NCBI GenBank assembly: GCA_014871385.1
Contig: CM026429.1
Span: 5,517,892 to 5,581,891 of the forward strand
Length of the DNA: 64,000 bases
Origin: Ceratodon purpureus
Taxonomy: Eukaryota > Streptophyta > Bryopsida > Pseudoditrichales > Ditrichaceae
Reading direction: 5' to 3'
This document shows positions 23,358-33,367 of this stretch, in pieces. Position 1 is the first letter of the stretch; every line of letters starts with the position of its first letter. Made by a program: the position numbers and the translations under genes. The notes under the pieces are model-generated. The model was not told where the DNA came from. It did not search any database and saw only the letters and a list, made by a program, of their open reading frames with translations.

Positions 23358-24194
23358 ATGGCAATCATAGATAGGAAATTAGCAAATTGTAATTTACAAC
23401 GTAATACAGCGTATAGGTATGTTGTTGGTGATTGTTTATTTGATTCAATAACATATCTTTTACATTATGATATTTCTTCAGAAATTCTTAGAATAAATAC
23501 AATGCAACATCTTGCATTTTGTATATCGTTAAATACTCCAAAAGCTCTACAAACACTTGATTTTGAATTGAATGAAGATTGGTTGCATGATTTACATACA
23601 GGGATATTTAATGCTCAACAATACATCCAAAGAATGTCTTTAAGTGCAAGACAAGGAGGACTTTGGGGAGATTTTACTGCAATTAAATGGATATCTGATT
23701 ATTTTCAAAGACCTATTTATGTTTGGTCTACTGAAAGTGGAAAAATAATAGACAAAGAGGGATGTGAGTTTCACTTGGAACCATTTCATATAGCTTTTGG
23801 TTCAAGACATTTTGAACCTATAGAAAAATTAAATCAAAGCATGCCAATAGTTTTGCCTATAGAAAACACGGAAACAGAAATAATAAATTTAGAATCAAAT
23901 AGTTTATATAAAGAATTAGATTCACAGAATATATGGAAATCAAGTACTTGTGAAAAAGAACAATTTGTACAATCATACACTCAGTCAAAGATGATGAATA
24001 TTGAGGATTTTAATTTAATCAATCAAAGTAATGTGGACATTGAAAAAATACATACCAATATTGAACCTAAAACAATAATAAATAGTATCCAAAGTAATTC
24101 ATTGAATGTTTATGAAAAAACGGATATTGATGATTGTGGTATAGTAAATGTCATTAATGAAAAAATTGAAAATAATAAAAAAATGATGATCTGA
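23358..24194 (+). CDS. OTU-type cysteine protease domain of the Helentron
   Basis: A 278-codon frame. The catalytic cysteine is in the motif GDCLFDSI (C26), a conserved middle motif follows (GGLWGDFTAIKW around residues 100-111), then RPIYVW, and the catalytic histidine is in SRHFEPI (H151). This is the OTU arrangement. OTU enzymes cleave ubiquitin linkages; in Helentrons the domain is normally fused in one ORF to Rep-helicase. Here the frame ends at a TGA just after a run of A residues (24176-24183). In another frame the coding sequence continues (next entry), so the stop is best explained by a one-base slip in the A run. Residues 155-278 are low-complexity, Asn/Ile/Glu-rich linker. Confidence 0.8.
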   Translation: MAIIDRKLANCNLQRNTAYRYVVGDCLFDSITYLLHYDISSEILRINTMQHLAFCISLNTPKALQTLDFELNEDWLHDLHTGIFNAQQYIQRMSLSARQGGLWGDFTAIKWISDYFQRPIYVWSTESGKIIDKEGCEFHLEPFHIAFGSRHFEPIEKLNQSMPIVLPIENTETEIINLESNSLYKELDSQNIWKSSTCEKEQFVQSYTQSKMMNIEDFNLINQSNVDIEKIHTNIEPKTIINSIQSNSLNVYEKTDIDDCGIVNVINEKIENNKKMMI

Positions 24195-24538
24195 ACAAAA
24201 CTAACATCAATAAAAAATATAACAAATTAACAAACAACACTCAAAATAGTGCAGCAAATACTAAGAAAAGGGAAAAAAGAATGTTTTGGAGTTTAGATCT
24301 TAATAATACTTTAAAAGGTTTTATGTTGGAATCGGCAACAAATAAAGAAATTGCTACAAGATTTTTGCTTGAAAGGAAAGAATTAAAATTGTCCATTGAC
24401 CAAGTGATGCGTCATATTAGAAAGATTAAAACGGCATCATAAAAGATAAAGTTAATACAACTAATATAAATGAATACGATTCAATTAAAAAGGATGTAAA
24501 TGAATGTGTTTTTAATTTAAAAGGTAAACCAAAGATGT
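24195..24538 (+). pseudogene. frameshifted linker with helix-turn-helix-like segment
   Basis: In the +2 frame coding resumes up to a TAA at 24440-24442. From 24281 it contains a segment beginning MFWSLDLNNTLKGFMLES, then NKEIATRFLLERKEL and VMRHIRKIK, which resembles a Myb/SANT-like or other DNA-binding helix-turn-helix. A further shifted frame covers about 24444-24590 before the Rep frame begins. Together these imply at least three indels between OTU and Rep in an originally continuous polyprotein. Confidence 0.5.
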
Positions 24539-27118
24539 ATGATGAAATCCAAAATGAATCTACTTCAATTGAAGAAGATAAAAAAATTTATATTCAATGA
24601 AATTAAAAATAAAAAACGGTCTTATACTAAGTGGAAAGAAATGGATGAATCATTGAGAATAATATTGAATGAACAAGAAAATAATACATTCCTTGCTAAA
24701 GCAACTTTATTTGTTGATAAAAATCCAAAACTACAAAAAACTCCACTACAAATAGTAAAACGAATGAAACTTATTTCATCTAAAGTAAAAAATAATTTTC
24801 CATTAGATAAAACTTTATCCCAAAAAAATTTAACCAAAGATAAGTTGGCTAAAGTCATAAAAAAAAATAAGGATCCTTTTATTATATTTCAAAACAAAAT
24901 AAAAGATATTCCAATCTATCCATGTACATGTTGTGAAAGGTTAAATTTTATTTCAAAAACTATAGTGGCATGTGAAAAAAATTTGAATAAGATGAATAAT
25001 GTATTAAAATATAATTTACAATTGATAACAAAAGAAAAAATATACGTATGTAATTTTTGCTTAAAATCAATTAACAATTCTATGGTTCCTAAATATTGTG
25101 TTCCAAACAACCTTTCTAGAAATTCCATTATTGAATCTGTCAAAAAACTTACAACATTGGAAGAAAGATTAATATCTCCACGTATTGCATTTGCGCAAAT
25201 CCATAAATTGTACAATTATGGCCAATACAAATTACATGGAAGTATTATAAATGTTCCAGCAAACATTGATCAAACTCAATCTTTACTTCCTCGATTACCT
25301 GAAGATGGTACAACAATCGGAATATTACTAAAACGTCGTCTAGAATATCGTTCTCCCTATATATCTGGAAATATTCGACCAAATTTAACAATGTTAGCTT
25401 TAAAAGATTTACTTGAAACACCTCTTTATAAAGAATGCAATGTTTATATTCGTCCACAATGGAATAGTTTGTTTGCATTACACATGCAATCAAGTTTAAA
25501 TCTAGATACAACAAATAATACAATTGAGGATATGACAAATGAAGACAACTTTGAAGAAGATATAGAAGGACCACCAAGTGAAACTTTAGTACATAATTTT
25601 TTAGATTCAGAAAAAATTTATGATTTCTATAATATGATTTCTGTTGCTCCAAGCCAAGAATATTCTCCTATTGGAATTTTTAAAGACAAACACAGTGAAG
25701 AATTGAATTATCCGACACTATTTTACGGCCATCCACGAGAAGATAAGATTTCCAATAACTTTTCCTATCATCAAATAGCAAGTTGGGAAATTCTACATAA
25801 AGATCATGATTTTGTTACAAATATACAAAATATATTTTTCAAAGCAATTAAAATTTGTATAGAAAAAATTAAAAATTCTAGTTGGATTCGAATTCAAAAA
25901 GGAAAGTTATCCGGACGTACACTAACAGCTGGTCAAGTTTCTCAAGAACCAAATCTTGATAAAATTTTAGAATCCCATATAGGTTTTCGTGATTTAGAAA
26001 AACTTCGAACATCACCTCATTATATTGAGGGATTAAGAAAAAACTTATTTGCTATGATTAGACAATTAGGACCACCAACATTTTTCATCACATTAACAAG
26101 TGCAGAGCGATTGTGGGAGCCGTTGATTGAAGCTTTGTATAAACTGAATAGAGAAAACCTTAAACTACCAGAATTTAATAATTTAGATTCCACTCATATT
26201 GTAGAGTTAATAAGATCCGATCCGGTGACTTGTGCATTATATTATAATCACCGTACAAAAGCTTTTCGAGAATTGCTTCAAAAAGAGTCTTGTATTTTAG
26301 GTGAAGTTGTTGATTTTTTCTTTGTCACGGAATTTCAACACCGTGGAAGTGAGCATGAACATGCACTTATTTGGATAAAAAATGCACCAAAGTTTCGAGT
26401 AAATTCTAAAGAAGAAATTGAAAATTTTGTTGAAAAATATATAAGTACAGACAAAAGTTTATTGCCTTCAATCTTACAAGAGGCACAAACACATAAACAT
26501 TCACGCACATGTAGAAAAAAAGGTCAATCAATATGTAGATTCCACTATCCACTTCCTCCAATGAAGCAAACAACAATTTTAGAGCCTTTAGAGAACACGG
26601 ATGCTAAAACATTATTGTATTTACAAAACAAAGCTAAAGATATTTTTTTATACTTAAAACAATTAGAAACTGGAATAGACATGAAATTTGAAGATTTTCG
26701 TAAAAAATTCCAAATGGATGAAGAAACATATATTTTAATTTTACGCAGTCAATTAAAAAGGCCTCAAGTATTTTTGAAGCGAACACTAAATAATATACGC
26801 ACAAATGCATTTAACAAAAACATTGCACATACATGGTTTGCAAATACTGATATTCAATTTATTCTTGATCCATATGCTGCAGCTACATATTGTACATCAT
26901 ATATGACAAAGGTAGATAAATCAATAACAACAGAGTTAAAATCAATCTTACAAAAATGTATTAATGATAAAAGTGATGCTAACTTGAGAATTTTAAAACT
27001 TGGCAATGCTTTTTTAAATGCTCAGCAAATGTCAGCTCAATTAGCAATTTATCTTGTTTTGTCTATTCCCTTGTATCATTGTTCCCCTTCTTTTGCATTT
27101 ATAAATACTTCGCCATAA
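24539..27118 (+). CDS. Helitron Rep (HUH endonuclease) region
   Basis: The open frame has 859 codons. The N-terminal part has the Cys pairs typical of Helitron zinc fingers (PCTCCERLNF about residue 128, VCNFCLK about residue 170). The HUH nuclease signature is EFQHRGSEHEHALIW with H606 and H608. The catalytic tyrosine motif is YCTSYMTK with Y784 and Y788, preceded by LDPYAAAT, close to the two-tyrosine motif of Helentron Reps. Rep would nick the transposon ends and join strands. The frame stops at TAA 27116-27118 within a motif that normally continues (SFAFINTSP). The same frame then runs on to 27308, hits a second TAA, and continues directly into the helicase ORF, so Rep and helicase were one protein. 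Confidence 0.9.
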   Translation: MMKSKMNLLQLKKIKKFIFNEIKNKKRSYTKWKEMDESLRIILNEQENNTFLAKATLFVDKNPKLQKTPLQIVKRMKLISSKVKNNFPLDKTLSQKNLTKDKLAKVIKKNKDPFIIFQNKIKDIPIYPCTCCERLNFISKTIVACEKNLNKMNNVLKYNLQLITKEKIYVCNFCLKSINNSMVPKYCVPNNLSRNSIIESVKKLTTLEERLISPRIAFAQIHKLYNYGQYKLHGSIINVPANIDQTQSLLPRLPEDGTTIGILLKRRLEYRSPYISGNIRPNLTMLALKDLLETPLYKECNVYIRPQWNSLFALHMQSSLNLDTTNNTIEDMTNEDNFEEDIEGPPSETLVHNFLDSEKIYDFYNMISVAPSQEYSPIGIFKDKHSEELNYPTLFYGHPREDKISNNFSYHQIASWEILHKDHDFVTNIQNIFFKAIKICIEKIKNSSWIRIQKGKLSGRTLTAGQVSQEPNLDKILESHIGFRDLEKLRTSPHYIEGLRKNLFAMIRQLGPPTFFITLTSAERLWEPLIEALYKLNRENLKLPEFNNLDSTHIVELIRSDPVTCALYYNHRTKAFRELLQKESCILGEVVDFFFVTEFQHRGSEHEHALIWIKNAPKFRVNSKEEIENFVEKYISTDKSLLPSILQEAQTHKHSRTCRKKGQSICRFHYPLPPMKQTTILEPLENTDAKTLLYLQNKAKDIFLYLKQLETGIDMKFEDFRKKFQMDEETYILILRSQLKRPQVFLKRTLNNIRTNAFNKNIAHTWFANTDIQFILDPYAAATYCTSYMTKVDKSITTELKSILQKCINDKSDANLRILKLGNAFLNAQQMSAQLAIYLVLSIPLYHCSPSFAFINTSP

Positions 27119-27310
27119 CAAGAACGTGAATTTGTTTTAAAACCACAACAACAACTTCTTAAATTGGACAAAGATTGCACAGATGTGATGTGTAAATCTA
27201 TAGTAGATAAGTACTTAGATAGGCCAAATGGCTTAAAAGATATATGTTTAGCAGAATTTGTAGCAAATTACAATCATAATAACAAAAAATTGTCTATTCG
27301 AAAAAAATAA

Positions 27311-29932
27311 AAAATTATTAGATTTGTTCATTACAATAAATTCAAAGATTTGGAAAATTGGTCACGAGAACAATTATTGTTATATATCCCATTTTTTGAA
27401 GCTGAAGAATCTCTAAAAAAAGAAAAACCAACTTGGAAAGAAGCTTATGATGAAGAAATTGAAAAGATCTTTTTGATGCAAAATTTTTTCAATTATCAAA
27501 TTACAAAAGAATCATCAACAGATTGTGGTGATGATGACGAGTGGATCAACTTACAAGAAATAGCATCTAATTTAGCAACTTCAAAATATTTTAGCTTGTG
27601 GAATGATTCATCTATTGAAAATACCCAATCAATACCGATTAGTATGAATGTGGAAAAATATGATCTAACTACAGATATTTATATAAAACCATATTCTAAT
27701 TATTCATATAAAAGTACATTACAAGATAATAATTGTATCTTAGAATTAATGAAAGAAGAAGAATATTTTAAAATACTTCGATTATTAAATGAAGAACAAA
27801 GAGCAATTTATGATGATGTAATGTATAGAAAAAGAGTTCATTTTGATGAACCAATATATTTATTTCTCACAGGAGGAGCGGGAACTCGAAAGACATTTAC
27901 TCTTCAAGCTATTGTACAAGGATTGTTGCGTATGTATCACAAAGATTTAAAATCAGATCCTTTAAAAACAAAAGCATTGTTAATGGCATTTATAGGCAAG
28001 GCAGCATTTAATATTGGCGGAACTACCATACATTCACATTTACACATTCCCATTAATCAATCACTTTCAAATCTTGGAAAATTATCGTCGGAAACACTTA
28101 CCAAATTAAATGAACAATATGAACAATTGAAATTTATGGTTATTGATGAAATATCACTAGTAGGTGCTAGAATGTTAGATGCCGTGGATCAAAGATTGCG
28201 TTCAATCAAACATGTACAAAACAAATTTTTTGGAGGTTTGGATGTAATAGTCACTGGAGATTTTTATCAAGCACCACCAGTACGAGATAGATGGATATTT
28301 CAAAAACTTGATCTTGGACTTAATGCTATAGCACCAAATTTTTGGCATGAATACATTAAATGTTATGAATTAAATACTGTTATGCGCCAAAATGATGTGA
28401 TGTTTATCAACATATTAAATAGATTTAGGAAGGCATTGCATACTATAGAAGACATAGACACAATAAATAATTTGTGTTTAAAACAACCTCCAACAAATTC
28501 ACTAATTCCTTATTTATTTTATACCAATAAAGATATGATTGCGCACAATAATAAAGTGTTTCTTAATGCTGAAGGGCAAACATATCATTTTGAAGCAACA
28601 GATATTAGGCATCCTTCTTTACCATCGTCTTATCAAATTCCAAATAATCCAAATTTGACAGCAGGACTTCATACAACCATCAAAATCAAACAAAATATGC
28701 TTGTAGAACTTTGCAATAATTATGCAATTTTTGATAGACTTGTTAATGGAGCAGATGGTTTATTTAAAGCAACAACATCATTTTCTAATAAATCTTACAT
28801 TTGGATACATTTTTTTAATATAAAAGTAGGCAATGCTACAAGACTTTCTAACTCTCATTTGTATACAGATATAAATATAGATTCTACTTGGACTCCTATA
28901 GAACCAATTGTTAAAGAAATTAGAATTGGTGAAAATCAAACACATCTCATAACTCGTAGACAATTTCCTATTCAACTAGCTGCTGCAAGAACAATTCATC
29001 GATCTCAAGGTTTGTCATTGGATGATGTTGCTTTTAATCCATTTGGTGTGAATAAACATGGATTGGCTTATACAACTTTATCACGCATACGAACTAAAGA
29101 AAAATTGTATCTACTAGCTCCGTTATCAAAATCCAACTTCCAAGTAGATGTACTAGTACGTGAAGAAATGGAAAGGTTAACAACACAAGCAAAATGGCAT
29201 TTACTTGTACCAATGTTAAAACCATTACGTAATTCTCATATAATCATTCAAAGTATCAATATAAATTCTTTACGAAAACATCATTTGGATTATAAAAATG
29301 ACCATAACATGCAAGCTTCACATATTTTGTGTTTTCAAGAAACTAAGATAAATGAAGTAAATGAAATAAGTGAATTAATTGATACATCTAGATATAAATT
29401 TATCCACATTAAAGATAAATATGGCTTGCTCATGATGTATGAATATCAAATGCAATGTGCATCATTTCAAACAAAGACTTGTAATGGGTCGGAGTTTATA
29501 GCAGCTTCTTTTAATCTGAGAACCCATAACGCAATATATGTTATCTCATTATATCGTAGTCATTCAACCAAAATTACAAACTTTTTGGAAATTTTAGAAA
29601 TTTTAGTAAATGAAGCACCAATAGAATGTCCAATCATTATTTTAGGTGATTTTAATGTAGATTTATCTAATGACAGTATTCAACATTATGAAATTGAAAT
29701 GATTTTACATAGCATGAACAAAAATAATCTTAAACAAAAAATTTTGACATCAACTATCCAAAAAAATTCTTTAATAGATCATATATGGTCAAACATACCT
29801 AGAACTGATACAAAATATGGAGTTACAGATGCCTATTGGCCTGATTATCACAAACCTATTTTTTGTGCTTTTAAATTGCCAAGTTCATTACCAAAATATA
29901 TTAGACAAATCCAATCATTTCGTTTCACATAA
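27311..29932 (+). CDS. PIF1-like helicase fused to AP-endonuclease domain (Helentron)
   Basis: The frame is open from just after the TAA at 27308-27310 to 29932. Numbering from codon 27350: Walker A GGAGTRKT (G175-T182), Walker B VIDEIS (D266, E267), GDFYQAPPV, a late IHRSQGLSLDD motif and AYTTLSRI, the PIF1/RecD-like SF1B helicase set. The C-terminal about 230 residues form an exonuclease-endonuclease-phosphatase/AP endonuclease domain: NINSLR, FQETK, ILGDFNVD (D767, N769), LIDHIWSN and YHKPIF. The helicase would unwind the donor strand and the endonuclease may assist target or donor cleavage. An oddity is arginine 180 (CGA at 27887-27889) where the P-loop normally has glycine (GTGKT), likely damaging to ATP binding. 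Confidence 0.9.
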   Translation, partial: KIIRFVHYNKFKDLENWSREQLLLYIPFFEAEESLKKEKPTWKEAYDEEIEKIFLMQNFFNYQITKESSTDCGDDDEWINLQEIASNLATSKYFSLWNDSSIENTQSIPISMNVEKYDLTTDIYIKPYSNYSYKSTLQDNNCILELMKEEEYFKILRLLNEEQRAIYDDVMYRKRVHFDEPIYLFLTGGAGTRKTFTLQAIVQGLLRMYHKDLKSDPLKTKALLMAFIGKAAFNIGGTTIHSHLHIPINQSLSNLGKLSSETLTKLNEQYEQLKFMVIDEISLVGARMLDAVDQRLRSIKHVQNKFFGGLDVIVTGDFYQAPPVRDRWIFQKLDLGLNAIAPNFWHEYIKCYELNTVMRQNDVMFINILNRFRKALHTIEDIDTINNLCLKQPPTNSLIPYLFYTNKDMIAHNNKVFLNAEGQTYHFEATDIRHPSLPSSYQIPNNPNLTAGLHTTIKIKQNMLVELCNNYAIFDRLVNGADGLFKATTSFSNKSYIWIHFFNIKVGNATRLSNSHLYTDINIDSTWTPIEPIVKEIRIGENQTHLITRRQFPIQLAAARTIHRSQGLSLDDVAFNPFGVNKHGLAYTTLSRIRTKEKLYLLAPLSKSNFQVDVLVREEMERLTTQAKWHLLVPMLKPLRNSHIIIQSININSLRKHHLDYKNDHNMQASHILCFQETKINEVNEISELIDTSRYKFIHIKDKYGLLMMYEYQMQCASFQTKTCNGSEFIAASFNLRTHNAIYVISLYRSHSTKITNFLEILEILVNEAPIECPIIILGDFNVDLSNDSIQHYEIEMILHSMNKNNLKQKILTSTIQKNSLIDHIWSNIPRTDTKYGVTDAYWPDYHKPIFCAFKLPSSLPKYIRQIQSFRFT

Positions 29933-30647
29933 CTTCGATAATATAAATTTACTAAATTGTTCTTTCATGTATCTACTAAATTTCTTATGCACAGTTTTTA
30001 ATGTATCTACTACAGAAATCTAATTTTCTTCTTAAAAAAGACAATTGTGATACATTCATTCTCCAAAACAACTTATAAGTATCACCTAATATGTCCAAAA
30101 TTTGTTGCTCTCATTCAACAAGTAAGCCATTGTTCTCCAAGATAAAAGCCAAATACTCCAAAATAGGACAACCAATTCTAAACAATAGTTGCTCTTGTAC
30201 TCAATAATTTTTGTAAATAAATTTATTACTTTTATAAATTTGAATAAAATTTATTTATGAATTCAAATAAAATATTCTTATAAATTAAAAAAGAATATTC
30301 TAATAAATTAAAGAAGAATATTCTTGTAAATTAAAGCAACTTTTTTTTATGAATTAAATAATAAGAGTAGTTATTTATAAATTAAAGTATCTACAATATT
30401 ATTGTAAGTAAAGTAAAATGTTTTTATAAATTAAAGAATTTTTTTTCTAAATTAATTAAAACATCTTTATATATAAAAGTAAAATATCTTGATAAATCAA
30501 AGTAAAATTTCTTTATACGTTAAGATTAAACGTTTTAATGCTTTAAAGTCATTTTTTTAGAATTTAAAGTAAACTATTATTCTAAAGTAAAAAAAACTTA
30601 ATGTGAACCTGAAAAATGAATAGATTATATTACAATTATTAAAACTT
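29933..30647. repeat. AT-rich spacer with degenerate TATAAATTAAAG repeats
   Basis: From about 30230 to 30560 the words TATAAATTAAA and GAATATTCT recur at irregular intervals, as a decayed tandem repeat. There is no gene. It lies between the endonuclease domain and the last ORF of the element. Confidence 0.6.
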
Positions 30648-31145
30648 ATGAAAATTATGTTTTATATCCTTCACAAACAAGACCAAAAGATTACAAGTCT
30701 GGGTAAATTAAATGACAAATTGGCTGATTGGACAACACACGTTTTTATACATGATGAACAATGTTATGAGTCTTTGCAACAATTATGTGATGCATATGAC
30801 CACAAAAAAATATTTTATAATAATAATTTAAAAGACAAATATTTAATAGATCCATCCTTGCTTCAAAAGCCTATGGAAATTTCATGGCTACGACCATGGA
30901 AAGGATTAAACTCCAATGATTACATAACATTAAGCAATGCTTGCTTAAAATCTCCACAAACCTATTTTTTTGAAGGATACGATATCAAAAATGGTATATT
31001 TAAAACTCATACAATTAATTATTTATCAAATAAAATGAAAATAACTAATGATGTCAATAATGTATACCGCTGGTTTGAATTAAAAGACAATCCTTCTACT
31101 CTTGATTCAGATTTTGGAACATGTGATACATCAAAATTTCAATGA
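30648..31145 (+). CDS. uncharacterised 165-aa ORF at the 3' side of the Helentron
   Basis: ATG at 30648 opens 165 codons with the same AT-rich, Lys/Asn-biased codon use as the transposon proteins. It has no signal peptide, membrane segment or motif known to me. There is a compact central stretch with several aromatics (SWLRPWKGLNSNDYITLSNA, then YFFEGYDI), suggesting a folded domain. Position, strand and composition place it inside the mobile element. It could be an accessory protein, a captured host exon or the remnant of another element. I do not assign a function. Confidence 0.55.
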   Translation: MKIMFYILHKQDQKITSLGKLNDKLADWTTHVFIHDEQCYESLQQLCDAYDHKKIFYNNNLKDKYLIDPSLLQKPMEISWLRPWKGLNSNDYITLSNACLKSPQTYFFEGYDIKNGIFKTHTINYLSNKMKITNDVNNVYRWFELKDNPSTLDSDFGTCDTSKFQ

Positions 31146-31295
31146 TGCCAACAAGTTTCCCAAACTAATCTTCAAGACAAGCCCTTAGATAAGGCAATTG
31201 GAATACATACAACAATGAATTTTAATCTAAAGAAAACTTTTTGGATGATTTACAAAGGTGAACTCATCACCTCAATCTTTGATAAGCCGCAGGGC

Positions 31296-33240
31296 TCAAC
31301 TGTTAAGGAAAGCTCGGAATGAGACGTATACACAGTTTGAACTCGAAAAGCATCTGTGAAGAGTTCTTGCCTGTTTCTTCAGAGGGGATCCTATACAGTC
31401 GGGAGGATTAGCAGGCTTGATAACAGCTGTGGATACCAGCAAGTCTACACCATTAGGAGGTCCCTCTAAATAAAAGAATGTCTTTTGAGGTTGTCCATCC
31501 AAGTGAAACTTGCCTTCGAGCAGAACCCATTCTTTACTTGAAGCCTTCACCCTAGCAGCTTGTCAACATTTCATCAGAGACCAAATCAGTTTATCGCTCA
31601 CAAACAAGTGACTATGAAGAGCAGGAATGATCTGCCAATACTCCCTCAACTTCATCAACAAATAGTACTTTCAAATGCAGACTTGGAGAAGGAACAAGTA
31701 CACAAATCGTCTTGCTAGTATTCAAATAAAGTAGAAAGTGGGACTGAAGCCAAATCCAGAAATAAGAGCTTTAAAAAGAAGCATACCTTCCAACAGACAA
31801 GTAACGTGTTTTGGAACCTCCATATTCAAGCCGAACTGTAGCCAACACATAAGCTCCTTCATGAGGCATTCCAGCAGTGCGGACCATTGCAATCACAAGA
31901 TATGTTTCATTAGGCTGCACTAGACCAGTGATTTCTTGCTCGATCCCCTGCCATCCCTCTGTCCTGTCCAAAGCCAAGGCAAAAGGTTTTCCCCTAGGTC
32001 CCATTATGCCTTTCCATCCGTGTAAACCTGAATGATTTACTTTGCAGCAGATTCCTGACCACCCCTGAACTCCAGTGTTGAAAGTCGGATTGAGAAGCAC
32101 ATTCCCCTCAACGTCTACTTCCTTAGGTTCCTCCACTAAGAAATCCTGCCATTTGAGTGTGAAAAGCAGGGTATTTTCAAACCATGATGGTCGAATGTAA
32201 GTGAAAATTCGTTAATCATTTGTATAAAATAGTAAAGAAATGACAAAGCATACGACACGATATCTTACAGGTTCAGGCTTTGATGGTGCAATAGAGAAAC
32301 AGCTAGCAAGTATATCTATCCCAATTGGAGGTCCTTCCAAGTAAACCAAAGCTTTGACAGGCGCCATGCTTACTTCCATCTTGCCCTTGAGAAACGCCCA
32401 TTCTCGTTTCGAGACAGGGCCACTGCATAGCGAGAGAGAGAAAATGACAAATCTTGACATAGTGGTACCAGGTGATAAAGTATCAATGAAGGAAAGAGGC
32501 AGCACATCGTGCGAATGAGAAACACACCTAGCCTTGACCAAAAACGAAGGGCAAGGACCCGTTTTAAAACCTACACCGTCCCCGCCCTCCGCTACAACCA
32601 TCCTTGAGAGCACAAGTTTTCTTAAGAACCAAACTTTCTTAAAAATCGTTTCGGTTTGATTGAACCTCTTTAGAACATTGATGTAAATCTCAAAGTACAA
32701 GTTAGGGAAGCGCATGCGAACCTGGCAAGAGTGGTGTAAGTGACCTTGCCCCCTGCACTTTCAAGCTTTAAAGTAGCCCGCACATCAGCTAGCTCAACAT
32801 CACCAGAAATGGAAACGCAGGCTTCTACTTTGTACTCCACACCTGCCTAGACGAAAGGTGAGATGCAAGATAAGTGACCAAACCCAGCCAACCCTACTTA
32901 TCAATTCTGATAACCTAGCTAGTCCATGTTTCATAAGGTATCAGAAATGAGAAAGCACAACAGCCGACTTTCATAAGTATGTACTTCACAAGCTAGATTT
33001 CAGTGCTTGGTGTAAGATTCTACCTTCAATCGGCTCGTAATATCTTGCGCAATACCCTGCCACAACTATGTCCGATTGTGCGCAATGCAATAAAACTGAT
33101 GCCCACTTGGAGGAGCTCCGCATTGAGGCAGCCTATCGCTAATTGACATCGAGCAAAGAGGCTGCCAGCCATGGTCTGAGCCCCATATGAATGAAGGATT
33201 GACAATCAAATTCTTCGACCCAGCCATACCAGCTGGTGTC
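31296..33240 (-). pseudogene. GH10 xylanase-like gene fragment: tandem carbohydrate-binding modules only
   Basis: Minus-strand exons encode two CBM4_9/CBM22-like modules typical of plant GH10 xylanases. Module 1: about 33240-33024 (NLIVNPSFIWGS, then WQGIAQDITS), 32842-32722 (GVEYKVEACVSISG, DVRATLKLE) and 32422-32269 (EWAFLKGKMEV, YLEGPPIGIDILA). Module 2: 32145-31787 (NVLLNPTFNTGVQGWSG, GWQGIEQEITG) and 31551 to about 31420 (EWVLLEGKFHL, FFYLEGPPNGVDLL). Splice sites and phases fit. In module 1 a TAG interrupts the frame just before LWQGIAQDI. The catalytic GH10 barrel is absent. In an intact enzyme these modules bind xylan in the cell wall. It is a decayed partial copy lying between the Helentron and duplication copy 2. 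Confidence 0.85.
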
Positions 33241-33367
33241 TGCCAATAAATGCCGTCCCCTTCTGTACTTGTTCTCCAATGATAAAATCAACTTGCACTA
33301 GACAGAGATTCCGAAATTCTGCAGGCTTGGACAGAAATTGAGCAAGTTCATTCACAATGCAAGAGCT

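Larger units (their letters stand above)
20500..31289 (+). mobile_element. Helentron/Helitron2-like rolling-circle transposon, autonomous-type but decayed
   Basis: All recognisable genes lie on the plus strand in the order RPA-like, minisatellite, OTU cysteine protease, HUH Rep, PIF1-like helicase, AP endonuclease, unknown ORF. Rep plus helicase defines Helitrons; OTU and a C-terminal endonuclease are features of the Helentron/Helitron2 branch, while RPA is typical of plant Helitrons. The coding DNA is very AT-rich compared with the EF-Tu genes on either side. The ends are approximate: I found neither an unambiguous 5' TC nor a 3' CTRR with its hairpin. The element sits between the two EF-Tu duplication copies. 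The Rep-helicase frame carries two stop codons and the OTU-to-Rep linker several frameshifts, so this copy is probably not autonomous now. Confidence 0.85.
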
